A stretch of DNA of 64,000 nt from Flavobacterium beibuense (GTDB taxonomy: Bacteria; Bacteroidota; Bacteroidia; Flavobacteriales; Flavobacteriaceae), in the NCBI RefSeq assembly GCF_004151245.1, contig NZ_JUIW01000012.1, positions 1-64,000 of the forward strand, given 5' to 3'. Positions within the stretch are counted from its first letter, which is position 1. Each line of letters opens with the position of its first letter. Under the pieces are notes generated by a model. It had not been told where the DNA came from. It did not search any database and saw only the letters and a program-made list of their open reading frames with translations. The position numbers and the translations under genes are program-made. This document shows, in pieces, positions 1 through 9,962 of this stretch.

Positions 1-25
1 CTTTTTTGTTAGGCAAAGGAAGGAC

Positions 26-53
26 CAGGAGCCCTTTTAAAAAAGGGTTCCTG
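26..53 (-). terminator. Hairpin downstream of the adhesin gene
   Basis: An 11-bp stem (26-36 with 43-53, one G-U pair) closes over a six-base A/T loop just past the adhesin stop codon at 79. The T tract is weak, so it may be a terminator or only a 3'-stabilising hairpin. The rest of 1-78 holds nothing recognisable. Confidence 0.55.
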
Positions 54-78
54 AGTCTTGATTCCTTAAATTAGTTTA

Positions 79-3000
79 TTAGTCTACCTCACGGTTGATG
101 TAAACCCAACCTGTTCTATTGTCGCCATTAGCGCGCTCCATAGAATAGAAGTATGTTCCTGTAGGAAGTTCTTTTCCATGTTTGTCAAGTCCATACCACT
201 CGTTAGTATAATCCGTTCTACTGTAAACCTCCTGACCATAACGGTTAAAGATGCTCAGTTTAGAAACGTTAAATCCGGTAAGATCAAACGCATCATTCAT
301 ATCGTCACCATTTGGAGAGATACCACGAGGGATTAGACAGTTAGGGTTTTCAACTTCAAACTCGCCTAAGAAAGGACAACTTTCCTCATATCCGGAAGGA
401 ATTACAGTAACCTGATAAACACCAGCCATTGTTGCCACAACAGATGGATCAGATGAAACAGTAGCACCATTAGCATCTGTCCATTCAAATGTTACGTTAT
501 CTTCATTATACATTCCGTCAAGGAAGTTAACCTGTAGTAAAAATTCATTATTTATACAGTCTCCGGTAACCTCAAATTCAGGAGCCGGAACAACAGTTAC
601 GGTAAAGCTGCTCTCATCAGAACAGTCACCAAAATCAGCTGCTGCATCTGCATAAATATAAATAGTCTGACCTATAGCTATTTCAGTGCCTGCTGCAAGC
701 ATTTCGCCTGTAGCTCCAGGACCTGTATAGTAAGCATTGTTATCGCTAAGTGCCGGCAGTGTATATGCTCCACATGATGTAAAGTCTTCGATTACATCTG
801 CAACAGGCATAGGCACTACTATTACCTCAATAGCTTCTGTATTAACACATCCGTTATTGTTTACGGTAACTTCATAGATACCACCTTCTGTAGCTGTAAT
901 ACTGATTCCTGAATCAGGAAGACCTGCACCATCTAATGTCCAGCTAAATTCAACATCAGCAGGATCAAAATCAATCGGAGTTACTGTTATAGTACCTGCA
1001 GCACCCTCACAAATTGAGAAACTTTCGGTTACTGTAAACGTTGGCGGATTATCTTCCACAACAACATTAAACGGTTTTACCGCAACACATCCGGTAACAA
1101 GACCTTCAACTCTTGCAAATAATGGCTGACCAAACTGAACAGTGTTTGTAAACATCATATCTACAGCATTGGTCTCAGCCATAGCATCCTCTTCAGTAGG
1201 GTAATATGTAACTTCATAATCTGCAGCATTGAAACCTGCAAGAATTACTGCGTCGTTTTGAGACAAATCAAAAGTATCGAATCCTGAACTGTCACAAGCA
1301 AATAAATCTACAGCATCGTTAACTGAAGGGAAGTACTCTATAACTACAGAGTCATTTCCAATACAAGTTGACGCTAAGTATGTAGCACTAATAGTATAAG
1401 TACCCGGCTGTGTAACAACTATTGTAGAACCTGTATCCTCAAGCTCTGTCGCAACACCATCCTCATCTGTATAAGTCCATATAATATCATAATCTTCAGC
1501 ATTTATGTTAGAATCTAACACATACTCCCCTCCTTCACATAATGCAGTACCGTTCTCAACAATTAAGTCGTCTCCAAGATTAATCTGACCAATATCAAAC
1601 GGTCCGATGAATACAGCTGAGTCATAAGAACTATCATTTCTATCAGCAATTACAAGCTTAATATGATAAGTATGTCCCATTATAACATCAGCTTGAGCAG
1701 CCATTTGTACTGTATTACCATTATAGTTAATTGCAGCGGCCATATCTCCCTGTTCATAATAAGCATCAAAATAAGCTTCGTTAGCCGAACCACAACTACT
1801 GTTATATAGCTCATTTCTAATCGTTACAACCGATACCGGTATATCAGTTCCAGGTATAACAGCGAGATTTTCTGTCACCGGCGTTTCCGCATCCATATCA
1901 GTAAGGAAGAAAGCAAATGCATCAGAGAAATTACACTGGAAAGTTCCATACTCTTCAGATGCAAAAACAAATGGGAAACTGATATGGTTTGTTAACGGAA
2001 CGAAATCAAATTCCAGCACAGTAGCATCATTATAACTCCATAAATCTGGATCAATTCCTGACTCAGTTATATAATTGAACAAATCAGTATCACCCGGCCA
2101 AAAACCATCTCCTAAGAAACCAGTATTAGGTCCAGGCGATTTCATAGCATCACCTGTTGAAAGTATAATCCCTTTATTTAGTGGGAAAGCAGATAAGCCT
2201 TTTTCAAACATAGCAATACCATTTTGACCTCCCCAATCGTTTGAAATACCGGTAGACCATGTAATATTATTTACTGTAGCACACTCTGAAGTTATTAGTA
2301 TTTCGGTTACAAGTTCTTCTACAGAATAAGTTGTATTATCAGCTGTAATTGAAGCAGGAGTTACTACACATAAATCAAAAGAAGTTGGCGCTGACGGATT
2401 ATCCAACCAATCAGTAAATACCTGAATATAGTATGTTTCTCCCGGAGTAAGGCCAGACACAGTTGCTGCGGTATTCCAATCACAATATACATCTGTTAGT
2501 GAAGTACAATCTTCACCTTCATAAACGGTCAGGTTATAAGAACCACCATTCATGTTAGTAAGTGAAATTGAGTGTGTAGCTTCAGTTGCAACAAATGAGT
2601 ACCAAACATCATATGTTGGAGCCTGCCAGTTACAACTGGCCATTTGCCCTGAAGAAGTAGCACCTGTTAATGTTCCTGAAATTATCTCATCACAATCAAT
2701 ACCAGGGTTTACAGGTACAGGAACTGCTCCATCACAAAAATCATTTGAAATAGCTGTTGTAAATACAAACGGACCTGACCATGTACTGTAACCATCTTCT
2801 TCTCCACAATTAGCTCTTACATAGAATACATATGGAGTACCAGAAGTAAGCTCATCAGCTAAATAAGGGTTATCGTTTGTAACTTCTCCCGGCTCTGTTG
2901 GTGCCGGAGATCCGTAAGGTAAAACCCAAATTTCCCAAGTATCTGCAGATCCCATTTCATCCCAACCTAATAAAGCTGAGTTAAGCTGTAAGTCTGTAGC

Positions 3001-5496
3001 TGTTAAGTTTTGCGGTTTAGGGCATGGTGGAGGATCACAAGTTACAGGACCAGCAATAACAACAGTTCCCTGTGTTTGTGTACCCGGCAACATTGTATAT
3101 ACATCCTCTGCAAACGGACTGTATATTACAAGACCTTTATCATCAGGAGTCCATCCACCTACATTCCAGAACACCTCAATATCAACATCCGGACATAAAG
3201 GTATTTGTACTGTGCCTGAATAACCCCAGAAATCAGGATCTAATGTAGCCACAGGAACTCCTCCCTGAGATATTATCATTGTATTATCTTCCCAACCCCA
3301 TCCATTTTCGCTGGTCATTTCAAATGTGAATAAACATTTTTCAGATTCATCACATACTTCAGTATTAAATGCATAAGGACCTGCCCAAGCACTGTTTTCA
3401 GTATCAGAACAAACGTATCTTACATAATATTCATAGTTTGTTGCAGGTTCTAAACCATCAGCAGTTACAGGATTAGTATCTGTAGGCTCGCCATCTGTAG
3501 CATCTGTAGGAGCAGGCTCTCCAGCCTCAACAATATAGTATTCCCACTGACCAGGATCTGTACCTAACCAACTTAGGTCTGCCGTAGTCATAGTTTCATT
3601 AGAAGTAGTAAGGCTTGTAGGAGGTATACAAAGTGGATTATCACAATCTACCATACCTGAATAAAGTAGCGTTCCTGATGAACCAGTACCAATTGGTTTT
3701 TCATACATAACCTGATTAAAAGAGTTTGTTATTGAAACACCAACCTGGTTACCCCATCCTCCTGCATTCCAAAATAGGTCTACAGGGATACCATTACATA
3801 CCTGAACTTCAATTTCTATAGGTCCGGTACCATCTTCCCAAGTAAAATCAGGGCCTAGTACAGCAAGTACAACCCCGTTTTGAGAAACGTTCATTGTGTT
3901 ATCATCAAAACCTCCCCACTGAGAAGTTAGTGTAAATGTTAGTGTACACTGATCTGCTACTTCACACACCATTGTATTAAAGTAGTATGGTCCTGCCCAG
4001 GCACTAAAAGTACCATCACCACAGTCTGCCCTTACATAATATTCATAAGGAGTAGACTGAGTTAAATCATCTACTGTAAAGTTTGTATTACTGTCTGCTG
4101 TTTCACCAGCGCCAGTTGGTACACCTGAACCCGGAGCCTGAACAACATATTCCCATGAGGTGGCACCACTTGGATTTGTCCATGATAAATCTGCGGTAGT
4201 AAGACCAATACTTGTTGTTGGTAAACCTACAGGCTTTTCACAGTGAACCTCCTGAATTACTAATGTGTAAGGAGTCACCTGCGGAAACGGACCCCAACTT
4301 GAAACTACAAAGTAATAAGTAGTCCCTGCAGTAACAGGGAAAAGAGGGATTTCTACAGGTGTCTCATCCCAAGGGAAGACACCGCCATCAAGACAGTTAA
4401 CACCTATATCATCGCATGAATCATAAATAAATATGGCAGCATCGGATACTGCATCATAAAATTCTACACTTATAGTACCATCCGCAGTTGCTGTATAAGA
4501 ATAAACTACATCATCTCCGTTAAGATACTCCTGCCAATCCCATTCTACACAGGTTAAACCCGGATTACCACTATAATCATTTCCATAGTTTGATGTGTTA
4601 TCAGTGGTTGAGAAAGGAAGTGATGCTATTTCTAAAGGTGCATTACATGTATCACCTAAGCCCGGAGTGTTAAAATAGAATGGACCAGCCCATTCACTTT
4701 CATTCACACCTTCCTCACAAACAGCCTTTACAAAAAACTTGTACTGAGTATCTTCAAGAAGTACAGGATCGTATTCTGCCGTACCTGTAACAGTAACACC
4801 AGAACCTGTAGATGGCTCAGAAATCGGAAGAACTTCAACTTCCCACTGTGTAGCAGAACCCGCATCCCATGTTAAATGAGCCGAATTTAAAGTAGGGTTT
4901 TCAGCCAAAAGGTTTTCTGGTATCATACACTGTTCTGATACCGAAACATTATCAATTAACCAACGGTCACCATCATCACCAACCAAAACGAAAGCCAGAC
5001 GCACAGTTGTACCCGGCGTCAAACCATCTAAAGGAAGTAATATCTCCGTATACTCCGTCTGTACAGGATTAATCTCATCCTCTTCCCATTCCATTACCTG
5101 AGTATAAGCCGCTAAGTTAGATGCATCAGGATCAGTAGTTACCATTATACGGTAAAGACTTCCGTCATCTCCTGGTATACCTAAACGGGAGAAAAATCGT
5201 AACTGTGGGTTTGCCGGAACAGTAAACGAAGGTGTCACCAACCAGTCCTGAGGAACCGGGTTTGTATCAGGAACGTTCTCTTTATCAACCATTGCTGAAT
5301 AAGTTCCTTCATGAGCAGGAAACGGAAGTGCTGTTCCCCCTGGAGTTTGTGTCCAAAATTTAAGGTTTCCAGACCCGTTGTTGTAAATGCCCCATCCAGT
5401 AGGGGGCCATGTACCTTCAAACCCTTCCTGTGCAAGCTGCGAATATCCGCAAAGAGCACTAAAGAGCATGAAAAGCAATAGGGTAATTCTTTTCAT
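79..5496 (-). CDS. Giant T9SS type B secreted multidomain adhesin
   Basis: This 1805-residue protein is predicted to be exported by Sec and then the type IX secretion system to the cell surface or medium. It has an N-terminal signal peptide (about 1-20) and a choice-of-anchor J-like domain (about 22-187). Four fibronectin type III-like domains begin near 188, 419, 617 and 820, and PPC-like domains sit near 279-418 and 919-1045. Two copies of another beta domain begin near 517 and 720. A choice-of-anchor L domain spans about 1049-1302, and Ig-like repeats follow. The last ~88 residues (ISPNGDD...FNRYGQEVY...PTGTYFY) are the gliding-motility-associated type B sorting domain. The domain mix suggests adhesion or substrate binding; no catalytic domain is visible. 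It is a single-gene unit. Confidence 0.85.
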   Translation of the reverse strand: MKRITLLLFMLFSALCGYSQLAQEGFEGTWPPTGWGIYNNGSGNLKFWTQTPGGTALPFPAHEGTYSAMVDKENVPDTNPVPQDWLVTPSFTVPANPQLRFFSRLGIPGDDGSLYRIMVTTDPDASNLAAYTQVMEWEEDEINPVQTEYTEILLPLDGLTPGTTVRLAFVLVGDDGDRWLIDNVSVSEQCMIPENLLAENPTLNSAHLTWDAGSATQWEVEVLPISEPSTGSGVTVTGTAEYDPVLLEDTQYKFFVKAVCEEGVNESEWAGPFYFNTPGLGDTCNAPLEIASLPFSTTDNTSNYGNDYSGNPGLTCVEWDWQEYLNGDDVVYSYTATADGTISVEFYDAVSDAAIFIYDSCDDIGVNCLDGGVFPWDETPVEIPLFPVTAGTTYYFVVSSWGPFPQVTPYTLVIQEVHCEKPVGLPTTSIGLTTADLSWTNPSGATSWEYVVQAPGSGVPTGAGETADSNTNFTVDDLTQSTPYEYYVRADCGDGTFSAWAGPYYFNTMVCEVADQCTLTFTLTSQWGGFDDNTMNVSQNGVVLAVLGPDFTWEDGTGPIEIEVQVCNGIPVDLFWNAGGWGNQVGVSITNSFNQVMYEKPIGTGSSGTLLYSGMVDCDNPLCIPPTSLTTSNETMTTADLSWLGTDPGQWEYYIVEAGEPAPTDATDGEPTDTNPVTADGLEPATNYEYYVRYVCSDTENSAWAGPYAFNTEVCDESEKCLFTFEMTSENGWGWEDNTMIISQGGVPVATLDPDFWGYSGTVQIPLCPDVDIEVFWNVGGWTPDDKGLVIYSPFAEDVYTMLPGTQTQGTVVIAGPVTCDPPPCPKPQNLTATDLQLNSALLGWDEMGSADTWEIWVLPYGSPAPTEPGEVTNDNPYLADELTSGTPYVFYVRANCGEEDGYSTWSGPFVFTTAISNDFCDGAVPVPVNPGIDCDEIISGTLTGATSSGQMASCNWQAPTYDVWYSFVATEATHSISLTNMNGGSYNLTVYEGEDCTSLTDVYCDWNTAATVSGLTPGETYYIQVFTDWLDNPSAPTSFDLCVVTPASITADNTTYSVEELVTEILITSECATVNNITWSTGISNDWGGQNGIAMFEKGLSAFPLNKGIILSTGDAMKSPGPNTGFLGDGFWPGDTDLFNYITESGIDPDLWSYNDATVLEFDFVPLTNHISFPFVFASEEYGTFQCNFSDAFAFFLTDMDAETPVTENLAVIPGTDIPVSVVTIRNELYNSSCGSANEAYFDAYYEQGDMAAAINYNGNTVQMAAQADVIMGHTYHIKLVIADRNDSSYDSAVFIGPFDIGQINLGDDLIVENGTALCEGGEYVLDSNINAEDYDIIWTYTDEDGVATELEDTGSTIVVTQPGTYTISATYLASTCIGNDSVVIEYFPSVNDAVDLFACDSSGFDTFDLSQNDAVILAGFNAADYEVTYYPTEEDAMAETNAVDMMFTNTVQFGQPLFARVEGLVTGCVAVKPFNVVVEDNPPTFTVTESFSICEGAAGTITVTPIDFDPADVEFSWTLDGAGLPDSGISITATEGGIYEVTVNNNGCVNTEAIEVIVVPMPVADVIEDFTSCGAYTLPALSDNNAYYTGPGATGEMLAAGTEIAIGQTIYIYADAAADFGDCSDESSFTVTVVPAPEFEVTGDCINNEFLLQVNFLDGMYNEDNVTFEWTDANGATVSSDPSVVATMAGVYQVTVIPSGYEESCPFLGEFEVENPNCLIPRGISPNGDDMNDAFDLTGFNVSKLSIFNRYGQEVYSRTDYTNEWYGLDKHGKELPTGTYFYSMERANGDNRTGWVYINREVD

Positions 5497-5870
5497 ATTA
5501 AATATTTTAGCAGTTTGTTTAACGTTTCGAAAATACTAAAAATATGAATCAGAAAAACTTAACGTTATTTATATTTTAATTTTTTTGTTAAAAAAAACAA
5601 AATTACATGCGTATGTTATATTTTTAATGCAGGCTTAAAATTCAAAACAATCTGTATACATTATTCGAAAAAGCTAAGTTTTTTTTACACTTTAACTAAA
5701 AATAAAACAACACCTCCTTACCATTAAAGTTTTTTAAGCGTTAAGTAATATTTAAAATATTATAAACAAAGCCCTAATTAATTACATTATTAATGATTTT
5801 CAACAATTAAAAAAAGAATTAATCAAAGAAAGAAAAATCCTTCAATAAAAGCTTATCCAGAAGATACAAT
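5497..5870. other. AT-rich intergenic region upstream of the adhesin
   Basis: About 370 bp of very AT-rich DNA lies between the adhesin start and the tRNA terminator. No ORF is supported. A minus-strand TAATTTTG at 5598-5605 is a possible -7 element for the adhesin and would leave a leader of about 90 nt. Nothing else is recognisable. Confidence 0.5.
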
Positions 5871-5910
5871 AATAAAGCGCCATGAGTAAAGTTACTTATG
5901 ACGCTTTATT
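5871..5910. terminator. Near-perfect hairpin after tRNA-Arg
   Basis: A 40-nt inverted repeat starts and ends with AATAAAGCG/CGCTTTATT and has one mismatch near the middle. It starts two bases past the 3' end of the tRNA and probably ends its transcript. Its symmetry would let it act in both directions. Confidence 0.75.
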
Positions 5911-5911
5911 G

Positions 5912-5985
5912 TGACCGCGGAGGGGTTCGAACCCCCAACCCTCAGAGCCGAAATCTGATATTCTATCCAGTTGAACTACGCGGCC
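5912..5985 (-). tRNA. tRNA-Arg (anticodon UCG)
   Basis: The reverse strand folds as a 74-nt cloverleaf. The acceptor stem is GGCCGCG/CGCGGUC (one G-U pair) and the discriminator base is A. The anticodon stem UCAGA/UCUGA encloses loop UUUCGGC, so the anticodon is UCG, which reads CGN arginine codons. The T arm is GGGGG-UUCGAAC-CCCC. The 3' CCA is not encoded and must be added after transcription. Confidence 0.93.
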
Positions 5986-6034
5986 TCTAAAGTTTGTCAG
6001 TTTTCAGAAAACCTATCAAACTCTAATTATTTTT

Positions 6035-6484
6035 TTATGCTAAAAGCCTTTTTACCACTGCAGATATTGTTTTACCATCCGCGCTACCGGCAAGCTCTTT
6101 TGAAGCAATACCCATGGTTTTACCCATATCAGCCATACCAGAGAAACCGTTAGCTTCAATTATCTGTTTAACTTTGGCTTCCACCTCTTCTTCGCTTAAC
6201 TGAGCCGGAAGGAATTTCTCTATAACCGCTGCCTGTTCAATTTCAGGAGCAGCAAGGTCTTCCCTACCTTGTTGTGTATAGATGGCAGCACTGTCTTTTC
6301 TTTGCTTAACAAGTTTTTGAAGCAGCTTTATCTCTTCTTCCTCTGCTAATTCTTCTTTAGCACCACTTTCAGTCTGAGCCAGTAATAATGCCGATTTAAT
6401 AGCACGTAGCGCCTCAAGGGTTACTGTATCTTTTGCCTTCATGGCTGTTTTCATGGCGTCCATGATTTGCGTTTGTAAACTCAT
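6035..6484 (-). CDS. GatB/YqeY domain-containing protein
   Basis: This 149-residue all-helical protein has the usual length of YqeY proteins, which resemble the tRNA-binding tail domain of GatB and the amidotransferase-like domain of some glutaminyl-tRNA synthetases. Family signatures are visible: the ALRAIKSAL start, the charged EEEIKLLQKLVKQRKDS helix, FLPAQLSEEEVE and GKTMGIASKEL near the C-terminus. Its exact cellular role is not established. It lies alone between the dcw terminator and tRNA-Arg. A TATATTCG at 6511-6518 is a near-match to the -7 element. Confidence 0.85.
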   Translation of the reverse strand: MSLQTQIMDAMKTAMKAKDTVTLEALRAIKSALLLAQTESGAKEELAEEEEIKLLQKLVKQRKDSAAIYTQQGREDLAAPEIEQAAVIEKFLPAQLSEEEVEAKVKQIIEANGFSGMADMGKTMGIASKELAGSADGKTISAVVKRLLA

Positions 6485-6524
6485 AAGTACAGATTTTTAA
6501 AATATGAATGCGAATATAAAAAAA

Positions 6525-6557
6525 TTAACCCGAAAGTATAAAGTGCTTTCGGGTTAA
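6525..6557 (-). terminator. Rho-independent terminator of the dcw operon
   Basis: A perfect 12-bp stem (6525-6536 with 6546-6557) and a nine-base loop follow the ftsZ stop. On the minus strand a run of seven T residues comes next. It marks the end of the division/cell-wall operon. Confidence 0.9.
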
Positions 6558-6577
6558 AGGATCACATTTGGGTTAGT

Positions 6578-8563
6578 TTAATCTACATTGTCGTGAAGGA
6601 AAGAATTGTTAGATCGTAACTGTAAGTCGTCGTTACTGTCTGTTCCTAATGAAAAGCGTGATTTACTGTTGTCAGGCTTTGATGCATTAAGATCTATTCC
6701 CATCCTTTTATAAGCAGGCTCTTTTTCAATTTCATCTATCCTTGCAGAACTGTTATGGAATTTATAATTAAACTCCTTCATTTTTCTTCTGCGCTCTTCT
6801 GCCCTTAACCTTAAGGTCTCATCTATAGTCATTTCAACCGGAGAAATATCAGCCTGGTTTGTTTCTGCCTTAACCGGCTCCTCCGATTTCTTAAATGTAA
6901 TATTCAGCTCTTCGTCTACAGGCTCTTCTACCTTAGCAACCGGCTTAGAAGATAAAAGCTCATTCTCTTTTTCAAGATACTCTTCCAACGAATATCTTAC
7001 AACACCAGTTTCGTTAAGCTCTGTCATAGGCACAACCTGTACAGCATCCTTAACCTTAATATCTTTAGTTTCATCATTAAGAGAGAACAAAGTTCTTTCT
7101 TCCCTTTTTACATTATCAGTTGTAAGGTCAAAAGAAAAGCTTATCTGCTCTTCTTTAGGAGCGATAACAAACTCCGGATCTACAACCTCTATTTCTCTGA
7201 CATCTTTAATTACCGGTTCAAAAATCTCAGGTTCGAATTTTTTAGGCTCTTCTTTAACCGGAGAAACTATCTCAAAAAACACATCAAGATTGTTTATATA
7301 ATCAGTAGTGGGGATAAGTCCGGCTTCTGCCTCAATCTTTGTTTCCGCAACCGGCTGTTGTATTTCCTCTTCCACTTCTTCTTCAAGCGTAAACACCACT
7401 TTCTCTTCCTCTACAGGAACCTCTGCCTTAACCTCAGGTTTTGGCTCTTCCTTAGCGGGTGAAGCAAAATCAAATGAAGATATTACTGATTTCTGACTCA
7501 GGTCGCTTACCAGTTTTTGCTCTTCTTCAAGTGCATGGATAATCTTTTTAGGCTCTGTATTAACAATTTCGTTTTGCTGCTCAACATTAAAGCCGGTAGC
7601 AATAATTGTAACCGCAATAGCCTCGCCTAAAGTCTCATCTTCACCAACACCCATAATGATGTTAGCATTAAATCCTGCTTCCGACTGGATATGGTCGTTA
7701 ATTTCACCTATCTCATCAATAGTAATCTCATTAGTACCCGAAACGATTAGCAACAATACGTTTTTAGCACCTGTAATTTTATTATCGTTAAGAAGTGGCG
7801 AATCCAATGCATCTACAATAGCATCTTTTGCACGGCTTTCGCCTGTTGCTACTGCAGATCCCATTATAGCGGTACCACTGTTTGCCAATACTGTTTTGGC
7901 ATCCTTAAGGTCAATATTCTGAGTATAGTGATGTGTAATAACCTCTGCAATACCTCTTGAAGCTGTCGCTAATACTTCGTCAGCTTTAGAGAAACCGGCT
8001 TTAAAGCCAAGGTTACCATACACTTCCCTTAATTTATTATTATTGATAACGATTAAAGAGTCAACCTGCTTTCGTAACCTTTCCACACCCTGAAGGGCCT
8101 GTTCAGAGCGTACTTTACCCTCAAACTGAAAAGGTATGGTTACAATACCCACAGTAAGTACATCTCTCTCTTTTGCCAGTTTAGCAATTACAGGAGCAGC
8201 ACCTGTACCGGTACCACCGCCCATACCTGCCGTGATAAATACCATTTTGGTATTTGTATCCAGCATTTTTTCGATTTCCTCAATGCTCTCTAAAGCAGAC
8301 TGCTGTCCAACTTCGGGATTTGCTCCCGCCCCAAGACCTTCGGTAAGACTAACTCCTAACTGTATCTTGTTTGGCACCGGACTGTTTTGAAGCGCCTGTG
8401 AGTCAGTATTACATACTACAAAATCTACTCCCTTGATTCCCTGCTTAAACATGTGGTTAATAGCGTTGCTACCGCCACCGCCTACACCAATTACCTTGAT
8501 TACGTTTGATTGGTTTTTAGGTAAATCAAACGAAATACTTCCAAATTCTTCATTGCTCATCAT
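6578..8563 (-). CDS. ftsZ: Cell division protein FtsZ
   Basis: FtsZ is the tubulin-like GTPase that polymerises into the cytoplasmic Z ring. The N-terminal GTPase domain contains VIGVGGGGSNA, the signature GGGTGTG about 115 residues in, and the synergy-loop segment NIDLKD about 100 residues later, whose acidic residues complete GTP hydrolysis across subunits. At ~661 residues it is far longer than the ~380 of Escherichia coli. The extra length is a ~300-residue Glu/Val/Pro-rich linker ending in a short conserved tail. Two adjacent ATGs (8563 and 8560) could start it; an upstream TTG at 8569 is unlikely. It lies directly after ftsA. Confidence 0.97.
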   Translation of the reverse strand: MMSNEEFGSISFDLPKNQSNVIKVIGVGGGGSNAINHMFKQGIKGVDFVVCNTDSQALQNSPVPNKIQLGVSLTEGLGAGANPEVGQQSALESIEEIEKMLDTNTKMVFITAGMGGGTGTGAAPVIAKLAKERDVLTVGIVTIPFQFEGKVRSEQALQGVERLRKQVDSLIVINNNKLREVYGNLGFKAGFSKADEVLATASRGIAEVITHHYTQNIDLKDAKTVLANSGTAIMGSAVATGESRAKDAIVDALDSPLLNDNKITGAKNVLLLIVSGTNEITIDEIGEINDHIQSEAGFNANIIMGVGEDETLGEAIAVTIIATGFNVEQQNEIVNTEPKKIIHALEEEQKLVSDLSQKSVISSFDFASPAKEEPKPEVKAEVPVEEEKVVFTLEEEVEEEIQQPVAETKIEAEAGLIPTTDYINNLDVFFEIVSPVKEEPKKFEPEIFEPVIKDVREIEVVDPEFVIAPKEEQISFSFDLTTDNVKREERTLFSLNDETKDIKVKDAVQVVPMTELNETGVVRYSLEEYLEKENELLSSKPVAKVEEPVDEELNITFKKSEEPVKAETNQADISPVEMTIDETLRLRAEERRRKMKEFNYKFHNSSARIDEIEKEPAYKRMGIDLNASKPDNSKSRFSLGTDSNDDLQLRSNNSFLHDNVD

Positions 8564-8576
8564 AATCAATCGGGTT

Positions 8577-9959
8577 TTACTCTGCGTTATCTAAAAATTC
8601 TTTAATCCTATCTATATATTTATCAAAAAATGACCTCTTAACCTTTTTCTCGGTAGAGTCATCAATACTCTTTTCTTTTTCTACAGCTACTTCTTCCAGC
8701 TCTTCAACCGCTTCTGCAGTTCTGGCCTCTGTTTGCATTGGCTGATGCCTTACCGGCTCCGGCTGCCTCACCTCATTTACAGGTGTTGCACTCCTTGTGT
8801 TGTTTCTGATGCTGTTCATAACAAGCCCCACTGCCGTTGCATAAAGCGGACTTGATATTTCCTCATCAGAATTTCCGGCAAGGTGCTCGTTAGGGTAACC
8901 TATTCTGGTATCCATACCGGTAATGTACTCCACAAGCTGTTTTATATGCTTAAGCTGAGACCCACCTCCTGTTAGCACTATACCTGCTATCAGTTTTTTG
9001 CGCGGATCTTCATGACCGTAAGCCTTAATCTCTGCAAATACCTGCTCTATAATTTCCACTACTCTGGCATGGATAATTTTAGAAAGGTTTTTAAGCGAAA
9101 TCTCTTTAGGCTCCCTGCCTCTCAGGCCCGGTATGGAAACAATTTCGTTATCCTTGTTTTCACCCGGCCAGGCCGAACCAAACTTCACTTTAAGCAGCTC
9201 TGCCTGTTTTTCTATAATAGAGCAGCCTTCTTTTATATCTTCTGTTATTACGTTTCCTCCAAATGGCACTACTGCTGTGTGGCGTATAATACCATCTTTA
9301 AATATGGCAAGGTCTGTTGTACCACCCCCTATATCAATAAGCGCTACACCTGCCTCTTTCTCTTCCTGGCTAAGCACCGCATCGGCCGAAGCAAGCGGCT
9401 CTAACGTTAACCCTGAAAGGTCAAGCCCTGAACTCTTAATACATCTGCCCACATTCCTGATTGACGAAGCCTGCCCTACCACTACATGAAAGCTGGCCTC
9501 AAGCCTGCCGCCATACATACCTATAGGCTCTTTTATCTCAGTTTGCCCGTCAATTTTAAATTCCTGAGGCAATACGTGGATAATTTCTTCACCCGGCAAC
9601 ATAGCCAGTTTGTGAACCTGATTAATTAAAAGATCAATATCTGCATCCCCAATCACTTCTTCAGGATTGCTCCTGCTAATGTAATCGCTGTGCTGAATGC
9701 TGCGAATGTGCTGGCCGGCAATACCCACCACCACATCATGTATTTTATATCCTGAATCAGCTTCGGCTTCCTGTACCGCCTGCTGTATCGACTGGATAGT
9801 TTGTGTAATATTATTAACAACTCCTCTGGCTACACCCAGGCTTTTGGATTTACCAACACCTAAAATCTCAAGTTTCCCATACTCATTTTTCTTGCCTATC
9901 ATGGCAACAATCTTTGTTGTCCCGATATCTAAACCTACTGCAATGCTTTCTTTTTCCAT
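8577..9959 (-). CDS. ftsA: Cell division protein FtsA
   Basis: FtsA is the actin-family ATPase that tethers FtsZ filaments to the inner membrane and recruits late division proteins. Visible motifs are phosphate-1 DIGTTK (11-16), phosphate-2 DIGGGTTD (209-216) and the adenosine motif LTGGGSQL near 330. The C-terminal helix RSFFDKYIDRIKEFL is amphipathic and should be the membrane-targeting sequence. It is joined to the core by a ~60-residue charged linker. The 460-residue length is slightly above the usual ~420, mostly because of this linker. It sits between ftsQ and ftsZ, the usual order. Confidence 0.96.
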   Translation of the reverse strand: MEKESIAVGLDIGTTKIVAMIGKKNEYGKLEILGVGKSKSLGVARGVVNNITQTIQSIQQAVQEAEADSGYKIHDVVVGIAGQHIRSIQHSDYISRSNPEEVIGDADIDLLINQVHKLAMLPGEEIIHVLPQEFKIDGQTEIKEPIGMYGGRLEASFHVVVGQASSIRNVGRCIKSSGLDLSGLTLEPLASADAVLSQEEKEAGVALIDIGGGTTDLAIFKDGIIRHTAVVPFGGNVITEDIKEGCSIIEKQAELLKVKFGSAWPGENKDNEIVSIPGLRGREPKEISLKNLSKIIHARVVEIIEQVFAEIKAYGHEDPRKKLIAGIVLTGGGSQLKHIKQLVEYITGMDTRIGYPNEHLAGNSDEEISSPLYATAVGLVMNSIRNNTRSATPVNEVRQPEPVRHQPMQTEARTAEAVEELEEVAVEKEKSIDDSTEKKVKRSFFDKYIDRIKEFLDNAE

Positions 9960-9962
9960 ATC

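Noticed and set aside
2552..3198. Two short plus-strand frames inside the adhesin gene
   Set aside because: Antisense to well-defined domains of the adhesin; no independent support.
3030..4250. Repetition in the adhesin considered as a possible CRISPR or DNA repeat array
   Set aside because: Similarity is at protein-domain level over ~600 bp units, with no short identical direct repeats or spacers.
5912..5985. tRNA-Arg considered as a phage or island attachment site
   Set aside because: No integrase gene and no repeated tRNA 3' end are seen nearby; flanking genes are core genes.
9012..9404. 130-codon open frame on the plus strand inside ftsA
   Set aside because: Antisense to a clearly conserved gene, with composition of a shadow frame and no recognisable domain or promoter.
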